Shown here: positions 25,569-34,300 of the stretch, in pieces | Numbering within the stretch: position 1 is the first letter of the stretch | Layout: each line of letters begins with the position of its first letter | The notes under the pieces: generated by a model | Database searches by the model: none | What the model was told of the DNA's origin: nothing | What the model saw: only the letters and a program-made list of their open reading frames with translations | Assembly (NCBI RefSeq): GCF_001434935.1 | Contig: NZ_AZEG01000001.1 | Location: 128,914-192,913, forward strand | Source: Liquorilactobacillus uvarum DSM 19971 | GTDB taxonomy: Bacteria > Bacillota > Bacilli > Lactobacillales > Lactobacillaceae | Direction of reading: 5' to 3' | Length of the DNA: 64,000 bases | Program-made: the position numbers and the translations under genes

Positions 25569-27071
25569 ATGAAACTTTTCGGTATTATATACATGACACC
25601 TAGGCGTATTCAACTATCGATTATTGATTTAAAAAAATTAACAAAAGTCGAAGATGTCTTTTCAAATTATTTTTCTAGTAAAAATTATCAATATGATCAG
25701 AATGTTGAAGAAATTGCCAGTTCCATCAATGGCTATCTTCAGCTAACAAAAGATTATGGTGTTAAAAACGTTAAATTATGGGGTAATCAACAACAGTTGA
25801 ACACGATAAGTGCTCGTTATCTTGGTGAACAGATTTATATTCGAACAGGTTTGCATATACAGTGGCTGAGCACGAGCCAATTAACTTACTATAAGGCAAC
25901 TGCCATCACTGTTCATTTGGACAATTTTGAAAACCTCAGCTTGAAGTCGACATATTTGCTGAGTCTTGGAATCGAACGTGCTTCTTTATCCCAATTCGAC
26001 GAACAAAAATTCATTTCCACATGGAACATTGACCTAGGTTCTTCTCACGTTGGTGAAATTTCTGAAGCTTTAAAATTGAGTACAAATGATCCAGTTGAAG
26101 TTATCGAAGATTATATCGGCAGCAAGCTAGAACATTTGCATCATGTTTTTCCTCAACATATGGAAGGTTCAAATCTTGTTCTTCAGGACGCTTACGCATT
26201 GGCTCAGAAATTCATTCCTGCCAATAAATCCTACTACACAATGACTACTGAAGATTTTGAAAAAATTTATGCAACCGTCGTTAAATCATCCGACCAGTAT
26301 CTCATGGATTTTTTTGATCTTGATGAAAATGATATTGGACGTATCATTCCTTACTTTATACTTATCAACAAAATTATAAAAATGATCAAAGCTAAGAAAT
26401 TAATCATCACAAATATTGCTGTTTCAGACGGACTTGCAATTGAAAGAGCCACTAAAACAGGACTCATGAATTTGGACTTGAACGGAATGATTTTGACCTC
26501 GGCCGAAAATCTTGCATCACGCTACCTGACAAGTCATGCTCATCGTCAAAATGTTTCAAAATTGGCATTGCATTTATTCGATCAGCTCAAACGAATTCAT
26601 CATCTCGGAAAACGTGAGCGTCTGCTGCTTCACGTTGCCTGTATTGTTGATGACATAGGAAACTATATTAACCAGCAGCAGCATTACCGGCATTCAGCTT
26701 ACATTCTCGAAGCAACAAGGCTGATTGGCCTGTCAAATGATGAGAATCAAATCATTGCTGAGGTTTCACGTTATCACAGCAGTGAGACACCTGAAACGGA
26801 CCAGCCGCACTTTCAAAAACTTGAACCAACAGTTCAGATGAATGTCGCAAAACTGTCGGCTATCCTGCGTTTAGCTGATGCTTTAGACGATTCACGCGAG
26901 CAGAAAATTAAAAAAATTTCAGTTTCTCTGCGTGGTTCAACTATGCTTATCTATGCTTATTCAAATCAAAATATTGCTTTAGAAGCATGGTCATTCAAAA
27001 ATAAATCTGCTTTGTTCAAAGAAGTCTTCGGTATCCACCCTATACTAAAGCAAAGGAGACAGCCAAAATGA
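25569..27071 (+). CDS. Ppx/GppA-like protein with degenerate ASKHA and HD domains
   Basis: The 500-residue product has the layout of long exopolyphosphatase/GppA proteins: two actin-like halves (about 1-300) and a C-terminal HD-like helical domain (about 320-490). The start is taken at ATG 25569 after GGGGTGA; GTG at 25563 is equally possible. The usual D-G-S-N-S phosphate loop is replaced by MTPRRIQLS, and the GGGS.E loop by SLGIERASL. In the HD domain the expected LHDIG reads VDDIG, although HYRHSAYIL is kept. It overlaps ppk by 4 bases (ATGA), so translation is coupled. It may be a regulatory pseudoenzyme for polyphosphate metabolism (inference). Confidence 0.85.
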   Translation: MKLFGIIYMTPRRIQLSIIDLKKLTKVEDVFSNYFSSKNYQYDQNVEEIASSINGYLQLTKDYGVKNVKLWGNQQQLNTISARYLGEQIYIRTGLHIQWLSTSQLTYYKATAITVHLDNFENLSLKSTYLLSLGIERASLSQFDEQKFISTWNIDLGSSHVGEISEALKLSTNDPVEVIEDYIGSKLEHLHHVFPQHMEGSNLVLQDAYALAQKFIPANKSYYTMTTEDFEKIYATVVKSSDQYLMDFFDLDENDIGRIIPYFILINKIIKMIKAKKLIITNIAVSDGLAIERATKTGLMNLDLNGMILTSAENLASRYLTSHAHRQNVSKLALHLFDQLKRIHHLGKRERLLLHVACIVDDIGNYINQQQHYRHSAYILEATRLIGLSNDENQIIAEVSRYHSSETPETDQPHFQKLEPTVQMNVAKLSAILRLADALDDSREQKIKKISVSLRGSTMLIYAYSNQNIALEAWSFKNKSALFKEVFGIHPILKQRRQPK

Positions 27072-29233
27072 CAAAATCAGAGTTCAGTAAACACAAGTAT
27101 TTTAAAAATCGTGAATTAAGTTGGCTCGACTTTAATGGACGTGTTCTCGAAGAAGCACGGGATTTAGATAACCCACTACTAGAAAGAGTCAATTTTCTTG
27201 GTATCACCCAAAGTAACGTGGATGAATTTTTCATGGTTAGGGTCGCATCCCTCAATAAAATGTATTCCGTTAATATTCAATCAACAGATGCTTCCGGGAT
27301 GACGCCTAAGCAACAAATTGACGCCATTAACGAACAAGAACAAGAGATGGTCACCAAAAGATACACCACATATAATCGTTCTATACTGCCGCAGCTTGAA
27401 AAAAATAATATTAACATCATCACCCCTCGGGAAGCTAACGAGGAGCAATATAAATTTATTAAACGTTACTTCAATGATGATCTTTACCCTGTTCTTACGC
27501 CATTAGCTGACGATTCATCGCGTCCTTTTCCATTCATCAGCAATAATTCGCTTAATCTTGCAGTCCGTATACATGAACAGGACAATAAAAATAACAAGCG
27601 CTTTGCCACAATTAGAATTCCCGAAGTATTTGGCCGCATTATTAAATTGCCTAATAGTGATAATACATTTATCCTCATTGAGGAAATCGTTAAAGAATTC
27701 ATTGAAAGCTTGTTTGCCGGTTATAAAGTAAGTGAAGTTGCAGCCTTTCGTGTTATTCGAGATATGGATCTTGATGTTGCAGAGGAAGATACTTCTGATT
27801 TGTTACGAGAAGTTCAAAAACAGCTGAAAAAAAGAGAACACGGTGGAATCATGCGGCTTGAAATTGAAAACAAGATGAGTAAACATCTTGGAGAACGCTT
27901 AACAAAGACGCTTGATGCAGATGAAAAAGCTGTTTATCGCATCAATGGACCTGTAGATTTGTCTTTTTTGAAAAAGCTTCCCAGATTAGTCACTGGACAC
28001 AAGGGATTACGTTATCCGCCATACACAGCATATGTTAATCCAAAGTTAGCACCAGAAAAAAATATTTTTACGGCTATTCGTCAACAAGATTATCTTATGC
28101 AACATCCTTATGATTCTTTCAGTTCAGTTGTCCAATTCATTGCTCAAGCAGCTTCAGATCCAAATACTTTAGCTATCAAGATGACTTTATATCGTGTTTC
28201 CGGCAATTCGCCTATCATTAAATATCTCGGCTTAGCTGCACAGCATGGCAAGCAAGTAACCGTGCTTGTAGAAGTTAAAGCTCGTTTCGATGAAGAAAAC
28301 AACGTTCGCTGGGCTAAACAGCTTGAAAAAATGGGATGTCATGTTATTTACGGTTTAGTTGGATTGAAAACTCATTGCAAACTGACACTTGTTATCAGGC
28401 GGGATGAAGATGGCATTAGACGTTATATGCATTTAGGTACTGGTAACTATAATGACGTGACCGCAAATTTTTACACAGATATGGGAATTTTAACTACTAA
28501 TCCGGATATGGGTGTTGATGCTTCAAACATTTTTAATATGTTATCCGGATATGCTAAACCACCCTACTTTCATAAACTGCATATCTCACCGAAAAAGATT
28601 CGTACATTTATTAACAAAAAAATTGATGATGAAATCGAAGCGGCTAACAATGGTCAGCCAGCGGTGATTAAAATGAAAATGAACTCACTTTCCGATCAAA
28701 AAATTATTGAAAAACTTTATGAAGCTTCCGCTGCAGGTGTTAAGAATGATTTAATTATTCGTGGTATTTGCTGCTTAAAAACTATGATTCCTGGTATCAG
28801 CGAAAATATCCATGTTCATTCGATCATCGGTCGATTTTTGGAACACAGTCGTATTTATTACTTCTACAATAAGGGCAACGAGGATGTTTATCTCTCAAGT
28901 GCCGACATGATGACGCGTAATTTGAATCGCCGTGTTGAACTTCTGTTTCCGATCCTCCAAGACGACATTCGGCAAAAAATTATTTCAATTTTCGCAACGA
29001 TGTGGCAAGATAATATTAAGACGCGTGTTTTACGCGGCGAGAAGTTTGAAAAATTGGATCGACGTGGTTTAACACCATTGAATTCACAGGAACACTTTAT
29101 TAAGGAAGCCCAACAAAAAAACAAACTTTTATTGAAACAAGAACATGCCGCAAAAAGAGACGCGTCCGTTTTTCATCCAATGACACACCATGAAAGTATG
29201 GTACACTTGTCCAATGATGAGGAGGAGGAATAG
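27068..29233 (+). CDS. ppk: Polyphosphate kinase
   Basis: Ppk1 makes polyphosphate reversibly from ATP. The 721-residue length is typical (about 690-720). The N-terminal segment NRELSWLDFNGRVLEEA and VDEFFMVRVA are family signatures. Two PLD-like catalytic histidines are visible: H455 in MHLGTGNYND, the autophosphorylated one by analogy with E. coli H435, and H593 in GRFLEHSR, the counterpart of H592. The start overlaps the ppx-like stop by 4 bases, and the stop is 2 bases before the next gene, so all three genes form one tight operon. Confidence 0.97.
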   Translation: MTKSEFSKHKYFKNRELSWLDFNGRVLEEARDLDNPLLERVNFLGITQSNVDEFFMVRVASLNKMYSVNIQSTDASGMTPKQQIDAINEQEQEMVTKRYTTYNRSILPQLEKNNINIITPREANEEQYKFIKRYFNDDLYPVLTPLADDSSRPFPFISNNSLNLAVRIHEQDNKNNKRFATIRIPEVFGRIIKLPNSDNTFILIEEIVKEFIESLFAGYKVSEVAAFRVIRDMDLDVAEEDTSDLLREVQKQLKKREHGGIMRLEIENKMSKHLGERLTKTLDADEKAVYRINGPVDLSFLKKLPRLVTGHKGLRYPPYTAYVNPKLAPEKNIFTAIRQQDYLMQHPYDSFSSVVQFIAQAASDPNTLAIKMTLYRVSGNSPIIKYLGLAAQHGKQVTVLVEVKARFDEENNVRWAKQLEKMGCHVIYGLVGLKTHCKLTLVIRRDEDGIRRYMHLGTGNYNDVTANFYTDMGILTTNPDMGVDASNIFNMLSGYAKPPYFHKLHISPKKIRTFINKKIDDEIEAANNGQPAVIKMKMNSLSDQKIIEKLYEASAAGVKNDLIIRGICCLKTMIPGISENIHVHSIIGRFLEHSRIYYFYNKGNEDVYLSSADMMTRNLNRRVELLFPILQDDIRQKIISIFATMWQDNIKTRVLRGEKFEKLDRRGLTPLNSQEHFIKEAQQKNKLLLKQEHAAKRDASVFHPMTHHESMVHLSNDEEEE

Positions 29234-29235
29234 GA

Positions 29236-30180
29236 ATGGAAAACTTTGTGGTGATCGATCTCGGTTCAAACTCAATTAGAATGACAATTTCCCAAATAAA
29301 CGATAAGGGTGCAATTAACGTTACCCATCAATTGAAAGAAATGGTCCGCTTATCTGAAAATATGGGTTCTAAAAAGATCCTCCAGAAAGAACCAATCGAA
29401 AGAACACTTAAAGCCTTAACCTCATTTAAAGATATCTATTCAAAGCTCAAAAATGTTAAAATTGAAGCTTTAGCTACCGCGGCTGTCCGGCAAGCGAAAA
29501 ATCAAGCAGAATTTTTAAAACTCGTTAAAAAACGTATCGGGGTTGATTTTGAAGTTATTCCTGGCAACCGGGAAGCATATCTCGATTTTCTTGCTGTTAC
29601 TCAAACTCTGCCTATCGAGGACAATTGCATTATTATGGATACTGGCGGTGCCAGTACTGAACTAATATTAGTAAAAGAGAAAAAAGTCAGTGACTTAATT
29701 AGTCTTCCGATTGGTTCTGTTAATATCTCGCAGGAATTTTCTTTAGGAAATAACATTGCTGCATCTGACTTATTCAAAGCTATGACTTTTGTTGAGAAAA
29801 AAATAACGGATATTAATTGGCTTTTTGACGCACATAAAGCTCAACTTGTTGTCCTGGGTGGCAGCAACCGTACTTTAGCTAAAATAGCTAGAAGACAACA
29901 GAATTCCGATAAATTACCAAGTTTGCATGGCTACAAGCTTAAAAGTGAAGATGCTTTTGATATCTTTGCTGATTTAGTTGATTTAAACCAAGCACAACGC
30001 GAAAAGATACCTGGGCTCGCTAAAACACGTGCAGATGTTATTATTGGCGGTTTAATTCCCATTTCCTTAATTCTGAGGACACTTCACATCCCAGAAATTC
30101 TATTCTCAAATAATGGGCTACGTGAAGGAGCACTGCTCGATTATCTCGATTCGGCTTATCAATTCAGCCGTCCGCGATAA
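29236..30180 (+). CDS. ppx: Exopolyphosphatase (short Ppx/GppA family)
   Basis: This 314-residue enzyme has both intact ASKHA signatures: the phosphate-1 loop VIDLGSNSIRM (6-16) and phosphate-2 loop IMDTGGASTEL (about 134-144). The catalytic Glu region lies in PGNREAYLDF. It lacks the C-terminal HD domain, as in short Ppx proteins. Expected to degrade polyphosphate from its end, opposing Ppk. The start follows GAGGAGG, which lies inside the 3' end of ppk, so the three genes are co-translated. A pppGpp phosphohydrolase role is also possible in this family. Confidence 0.93.
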   Translation: MENFVVIDLGSNSIRMTISQINDKGAINVTHQLKEMVRLSENMGSKKILQKEPIERTLKALTSFKDIYSKLKNVKIEALATAAVRQAKNQAEFLKLVKKRIGVDFEVIPGNREAYLDFLAVTQTLPIEDNCIIMDTGGASTELILVKEKKVSDLISLPIGSVNISQEFSLGNNIAASDLFKAMTFVEKKITDINWLFDAHKAQLVVLGGSNRTLAKIARRQQNSDKLPSLHGYKLKSEDAFDIFADLVDLNQAQREKIPGLAKTRADVIIGGLIPISLILRTLHIPEILFSNNGLREGALLDYLDSAYQFSRPR

Positions 30181-30224
30181 GTAAATGATTTTTTAAATTA
30201 ATAAACTTTAACCTTGAATTATAC

Positions 30225-30275
30225 AAAAAGAGCCTCACCAGAAGCTGAAGTACCTTTCTAGTGATGCTCTTTTTG
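30225..30275 (+). terminator. Terminator of the polyphosphate operon
   Basis: AAAAAGAGC pairs with GCTCTTTTT through a further CAC/GTG helix. It ends the unit 45 bases after ppx. The remainder of the gap to 30393 has no gene. Confidence 0.82.
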
Positions 30276-30392
30276 TATGCGGCTTTTTATGTAAAGTAAC
30301 AGTAACATTCGCGATTCTTTATTAAACCAAATATAATATTCAATGATCAACTTCTTTTTAATTTGAGAAAACACTTTTTTCTGAAATTGTCA

Positions 30393-31232
30393 TTAAAGCG
30401 CTAAGACTGCATCATTCTTCTTGATAGTCTCAAGCATAGCACCTGGCATCTCGCCAAACTTACGTTTAGGATGCGTTGCATTGTATTCACATATATCCAA
30501 TGCACATAAAAATAGTAAACAGCGCTGAACTGATTTCCGAGGAATCTCAAAATCATGCATCGTGACATACCCCTTAATAAATTCATTGCGCAGTGCTGGT
30601 TCCTTTACCTCATTATAAAAGAATTTGATAAAGTCTTGATAAGGTGTCCCCATATGCGAACGTTCAAAATCAATTAAAATATCTTTTCCTCGATAATTCA
30701 TAATATTGCGAATACTAAAGTCACCATGCAGCACAACCTTTGGAAGCTGTATATATTCCATATCGGCGTACTCAAAATCAGATTTCAGCATTTGCTGGAC
30801 ATCGTTGACTATTGCCTCATATTCTGTTTCCTGCAGTTTATTGACATGATATTGAATTTGCTCTGAGAGACGCTTATCACTTTGATGAACAGTAGCTTTC
30901 CCGGTTAATTTTTTATGAAAATCACCAAGTAGCTGACCAAATGCATACGCCCTTTCCGGACTGATTTTCTTAATTGAAATATCTTTCAATTTTCTATCTT
31001 TAAGAGTCACCACATAACTGTCACCAAAGATTACACTATCCAAATAGATTTCCGGATAGTAAACTTGATTAACGTGTTGCTCAGCATAAAACATGTCACG
31101 TTCCTTGAAAATTTTAACGAATAATGGGCTTTTGAAAACTTTACTGTAGCCAATTAAATGTTGATTACCAGCTACGTCATGAATGCTTTTTAGATTTGCT
31201 TGATAATAATCATTTAAGAACTCGACTAGCAT
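30393..31232 (-). CDS. Aminoglycoside phosphotransferase/choline kinase-fold protein
   Basis: The 279-residue protein has the APH fold. The Brenner motif HGDFSIRN (169-176) supplies the catalytic Asp171 and Asn176. The metal-binding motif is IDFERS (Asp188). The N-terminal lobe contains FVKIFKERD, with a possible ATP-binding lysine. The start at 31232 follows GGGGAGGAAG; a longer frame to 31292 has no site. The family includes antibiotic kinases, choline, homoserine and fructosamine kinases, so no substrate or resistance should be assumed. It is a single gene on the minus strand. Confidence 0.85.
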   Translation of the reverse strand: MLVEFLNDYYQANLKSIHDVAGNQHLIGYSKVFKSPLFVKIFKERDMFYAEQHVNQVYYPEIYLDSVIFGDSYVVTLKDRKLKDISIKKISPERAYAFGQLLGDFHKKLTGKATVHQSDKRLSEQIQYHVNKLQETEYEAIVNDVQQMLKSDFEYADMEYIQLPKVVLHGDFSIRNIMNYRGKDILIDFERSHMGTPYQDFIKFFYNEVKEPALRNEFIKGYVTMHDFEIPRKSVQRCLLFLCALDICEYNATHPKRKFGEMPGAMLETIKKNDAVLAL

Positions 31233-31496
31233 ATGTCTTCCTCCCCTATCATTTATTAATTTAATTGTACTTAACAATATTATAAATAGCAAGAAGCCTT
31301 ACTATTTATAATAAAAATATGCAAAGACTTTACTTAATCATCAAACTTTTTACTCTTAATAAAGAAAGCCAAAAAATTTTTTCTATGCACATTATTGTAC
31401 AGTTCAACTGCCTCCCCGTAAGCTTTAACAAGGAATATTTTCTTTACCAATGTTATAGTTTAATTGAAGATATTTTTTGGGAATGGAGGAAATAAA

Positions 31497-31784
31497 ATGG
31501 GGATTTTTAATAACGACAAAATCAAAGGGATCTTGATCGATCGTGGTCTGAATGACATATCAAACGAGACCTCAGAACAAGTTGAAGCAATTCTGGGTGA
31601 GCTTGATAAAAAAAATCTCTTACGTAATGACAAACGCCTATTAATTAAAGATCGCAGTGATGATTCCAAAGTTTCTTACTTACGTGCACTAGTAGAACAA
31701 AACTGGATTTTAATTGCTCAAAATGACAAAATAATTAAACTTTTACTTGAAAAAGATAAAACTACTCAGGGAAAAGATCAATAA
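31497..31784 (+). CDS. Small protein of unknown function, charged with hydrophobic C-terminal half
   Basis: The 95-residue frame starts at an ATG 7 bases after GGAGG. The sequence is charged and helical (KGILIDRGL, EQVEAILGELDKKNLL, IKDRSDDSKVSYLRALVEQNWILIAQNDKIIKLLLEKDK). The last third resembles an amphipathic helix that could mediate oligomerisation. No transmembrane helix or signal peptide is seen, and I do not recognise the family. The strong ribosome site and coding-like composition support expression. It stands alone, with a weak U-rich hairpin after it (31823-31848). Confidence 0.75.
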   Translation: MGIFNNDKIKGILIDRGLNDISNETSEQVEAILGELDKKNLLRNDKRLLIKDRSDDSKVSYLRALVEQNWILIAQNDKIIKLLLEKDKTTQGKDQ

Positions 31785-32132
31785 GCTTTGAAGAAAAAAT
31801 TTTCCACTCAGATCGATATTCCAGCAATCAAAAAAATTGTTTTTTTAGCACAGTCCTCACGTAAAATACAAGATGTCCCTTCGCCTCTCTTTTTGTTTTT
31901 GATGTTTTAATGCTCACTTCTTCACATTATTGAATATAATAAATCCTTAGTATTATTAATAGTGCCCCCAAATTTTCTTAATTGCTTTTCTTTAATAAAC
32001 CATATTCCCCTCTGGAAACAACTCAGTTTCAGCAATATCCTAGATTTATTTTTTCATTCAAACAAAATTTTTCCTAATATGCAGCTTTACATTCGAAATA
32101 ATCCTTGTTACGCTTTTACATGTTGAAAGGAT
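31785..32132. other. Intergenic stretch without a visible gene
   Basis: About 350 AT-rich bases. Near 31823-31848 AATCAAAAAAATTG plus a T-run could be a weak terminator for the small gene upstream. Many scattered stop codons occur in all frames. I see no RNA or coding signal otherwise. Confidence 0.6.
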
Positions 32133-32813
32133 GTGCTCATTATTAATCAAACGGAACTAAAACTCAGTTCAAAAAAGCTGCTTAATAAAAATTACCCATA
32201 TTTTTTTAAATTGTTTCTCTTAGTTTTTGTTGTATACTTTATCAATACTTTTGCCAGCCGTAATTTTACGGAACAGGAACAAAGTATCAACTTAGACCAA
32301 TTAAACTATTCAGCTATTTGGAATGTCTGGTCCATTGCTAATATTATGTTCTCAATTATTCTGTCTATTCTGATCGTTAGTGTAACGTTCGCCTGCATTG
32401 ACATCCACCGCTTAACGCAGAAACTGGACAATCCCTTCGTTGACTGCTTGAAACTATTTCAGCAACGTGAATATGTCATAGGGACAATCATCATCTCACT
32501 CTTACAGACACTGTGGATTTTTCTGTGGACCCTGATTTTCATCATTCCTGGAATCATCAAGTCGATTGCTTATTCACAAGCAATTTACATTTACCGTGAT
32601 CAGGTCGATGCAGGCCACAAAATCAGATATCGTGATGCAGTTACTCAAAGCCGGATCTTAATGAAAAACCATAAATGGGAATACTTTCTTCTTCAATTAA
32701 GTTTTATTGGTTATTGGCTTCTAACTTTTATTACCGGTGGTATTGCCGGTCTTTGGACGATGCCATACTATCAGCTGACAATGGCGAATTACTACGTTAA
32801 TTTAACAAAATAA
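32133..32813 (+). CDS. DUF975-family membrane protein
   Basis: The 226-residue protein has about five hydrophobic helices. It shows the DUF975 landmarks: WTLIFIIPGIIKSIAYSQAIYIYRD, then YRDAVTQSRILMKNHKWEYFLLQLSFIGYW, and the closing GIAGLWTMPYYQLTMANYY. Members are small integral membrane proteins without a defined role. The start is uncertain: the only near start in frame is GTG 32133, which sits just 2 bases after AAAGGA; no ATG fits the frame nearby. The N-terminus may therefore be slightly different. Confidence 0.85.
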   Translation: MLIINQTELKLSSKKLLNKNYPYFFKLFLLVFVVYFINTFASRNFTEQEQSINLDQLNYSAIWNVWSIANIMFSIILSILIVSVTFACIDIHRLTQKLDNPFVDCLKLFQQREYVIGTIIISLLQTLWIFLWTLIFIIPGIIKSIAYSQAIYIYRDQVDAGHKIRYRDAVTQSRILMKNHKWEYFLLQLSFIGYWLLTFITGGIAGLWTMPYYQLTMANYYVNLTK

Positions 32814-32831
32814 TAATTATCAGCTTTTGAC

Positions 32832-32869
32832 AAGGCCTGCATTCATTCCATTTAGCAGGCCTTTTATTT
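32832..32869 (+). terminator. Terminator of the DUF975 gene
   Basis: A perfect 9-bp stem (AAGGCCTGC with GCAGGCCTT) is followed by TTATTT, 18 bases after the stop. 32870-33132 carries no visible gene. Confidence 0.9.
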
Positions 32870-33132
32870 GTCGTTGTTTTTCGCAAAATTCCTTATTTTT
32901 TTTGCTGCTAACACCTAATCTTATTTCGTATAACACTATTTTTTAAATTAATATTATTTAGTATTTTGCATAAAAAAAATCTGAAGAACACTCGCTATTA
33001 AATTCGCTGCTAAATTTCCTATGCCATCAGCATTAAATGAATGCCTCTAAAGTACAGCCCTCATCTCTTAGCTAAATATTCGTATTCTCTGAATAAATAA
33101 CTACCACATCCAAAAAGACCAGTTCATGATTC

Positions 33133-33162
33133 TTGACCTGTATAACTTGATAGTTGTAGAAT
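33133..33162 (+). promoter_or_regulatory. Promoter of a candidate ncRNA
   Basis: TTGACC and TAGAAT are separated by 18 bases, a good sigma-A promoter in a region with no protein gene downstream. Start expected near 33169. Confidence 0.65.
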
Positions 33163-33168
33163 GTTCTT

Positions 33169-33370
33169 GTGTTGTATAAAGCGAAGAGGACTTTATCTCA
33201 GCTTCGCTATACTGGGATAAAGTCCTCAAGAAGTAGTAAGGTAGCCAAACGTTTGCGACAATCGTTTATTATGAATACTACCTTAATTATTATGATAATA
33301 CAATGCGGAATTTATTACAACACTTTAATGAAAAGGATCTGCTCAGTAAACGGGACAGATCCCTTTTATT
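33169..33370 (+). ncRNA. Candidate structured small RNA of unknown class
   Basis: A unit of about 200 bases has its own promoter and terminator. A 16-bp hairpin pairs 33186-33201 with 33212-33227. Its 10-base loop (CTTCGCTATA) is complementary to GCGAA just 5' of the stem (33181-33185), so a pseudoknot or an alternative hairpin can form. A second helix pairs TAAGGTAG (33237-33244) with CTACCTTA (33278-33285) and encloses AAACG/CGTTT. The unit ends in the terminator at 33331-33370. A 69-codon frame across it lacks a ribosome site and is not credited. It matches no RNA class I can recall. Confidence 0.6.
33331..33370 (+). terminator. Terminator of the candidate ncRNA
   Basis: AAAAGGATCTG pairs with CAGATCCCTTTT around a 14-base loop and is followed by TATTT. 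Confidence 0.7.
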
Positions 33371-33415
33371 TGTGCTAAATTTGAAACCAAAATTGGAAAT
33401 CAATTAAAATTATGC

Positions 33416-33452
33416 ACAAAAAAAGAGCAAAATTCAAAAGTGAATTAAGCTC
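33416..33452 (-). terminator. cspA terminator
   Basis: On the minus strand GAGCTTAATTC pairs with GAATTTTGCTC (11 bp with one bulge region), followed by seven Ts. It lies about 50 bases after the cspA stop. Confidence 0.85.
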
Positions 33453-33500
33453 TATAAGATTAATTAGCAAATTTAATTGGTAATTATCTTTCACTAGTCA

Positions 33501-33701
33501 TTATTGTGAAACAACATTGACAGCTTGGGGACCACGGTCGCCATTTTCTTCATCAAAAGTAACTTTTTCGCCATCATCCAATGTCTTAAAGCCATCTTTT
33601 TGAATAGCTGAGAAATGAACAAAAACATCGTTTCCGTCTTCGCCAGTGATGAAACCAAAACCCTTATCTGCATTGAACCATTTTACTGTACCATTTTTCA
33701 T
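33501..33701 (-). CDS. cspA: Cold-shock protein CspA family
   Basis: The 66-residue cold-shock protein is an RNA chaperone. RNP1 KGFGFI (13-18) and RNP2 VFVHF are both canonical, and the C-terminus [10 protein letters not shown] is typical. The ribosome site TAGGAGG lies 9 bases before the ATG. A promoter at 33823-33850 gives a leader of about 115 bases. Long leaders of this kind control csp mRNA stability and translation in the cold. This is the standard Csp; the protein at 5784-5990 is the divergent one. Confidence 0.97.
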   Translation of the reverse strand: MKNGTVKWFNADKGFGFITGEDGNDVFVHFSAIQKDGFKTLDDGEKVTFDEENGDRGPQAVNVVSQ

Positions 33702-33822
33702 ATATCTAAATCCTCCTAGGATTAAAACTAAAGTGACTATCGACTATCAACACCTGAAAGAATTTTAGAAATAACATAAAAATGATACTTTTAATTTCCG
33801 AGCAAATGCTAACTTGTTTATA

Positions 33823-33850
33823 AGTATAGCACAGATATAAGAAAATGCAA
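33823..33850 (-). promoter_or_regulatory. cspA promoter
   Basis: TTGCAT and TATACT are separated by 16 bases on the minus strand, about 120 bases before the cspA start, leaving a long cold-shock-type leader. Confidence 0.7.
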
Positions 33851-34014
33851 ATATTATCTTTTAAATAATACTTATAAAAAGTCCCGAATCATCGTTAAAG
33901 CAGGCTTTGATTTCAACTTTTTAATTTTAAATTTAGAGTATATTAAAAATACTCTTGATTTTAAACCTCTTCAAACTCTTTTGCTTAAGCTCAAGTCAAT
34001 ATTTCGTTCTATAT

Positions 34015-34057
34015 AAAAACACCCTCAGAAACACAAAAATTTCTGACAGTGTTTTTT
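34015..34057. terminator. Bidirectional hairpin in the cspA-acylase gap
   Basis: AAAAACAC...CAGAAA pairs with TTTCTG...GTGTTTTTT. It would stop minus-strand transcription coming from the 34150-34300 unit, or plus-strand transcripts. No gene is visible directly before it on the plus strand. Confidence 0.6.
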
Positions 34058-34149
34058 CTAAAAAGCAGATACGACACGACGATCTATCAAAGACCTTATT
34101 CTATTATTAATTTGGAATTTATATTTTATATTGAATATGGGAAAGAATA

Positions 34150-34300
34150 TCTTTACCCCCTCCACATCTTACAAAGGCAAGTCACCTACTTGCTAGGAGA
34201 TATGCGGATCACTTCCTTTCAGTAATTTTTAGAAAACTTATTAGGAAATGCATTCAATATTTTCACCTCCTTAAATTCAAAGAAGTTTAATTCCAATGTC
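34150..34300 (-). other. Possible minus-strand transcript with tiny reading frames
   Basis: On the minus strand an extended -10-like TGTTACAAT (about 34308-34300) is followed by AAGGAGGTG (about 34271-34263), a near-perfect ribosome site. Only very short frames follow. TTG 8 bases on gives 12 codons (MNAFPNKFSKNY) and ATG 12 bases on gives 14 codons (MHFLISFLKITERK). Further down are GAAAGGAAG and GGAGGGGG sites and a 6-bp hairpin (GCAAGT/ACTTGC). It may be a leader-peptide or small-peptide unit, or the decayed 5' end of a lost gene. Confidence 0.35.

Noticed and set aside
30393-31232. Aminoglycoside-resistance gene
   Set aside because: The APH fold is clear, but the family covers many small-molecule kinases and nothing shows an antibiotic substrate.
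33169-33378. 69-codon frame across the candidate ncRNA
   Set aside because: No ribosome site, and the frame is interrupted in meaning by the long hairpin and terminator. Its hydrophobic stretch raised the idea of a small toxin, but there is no start signal.
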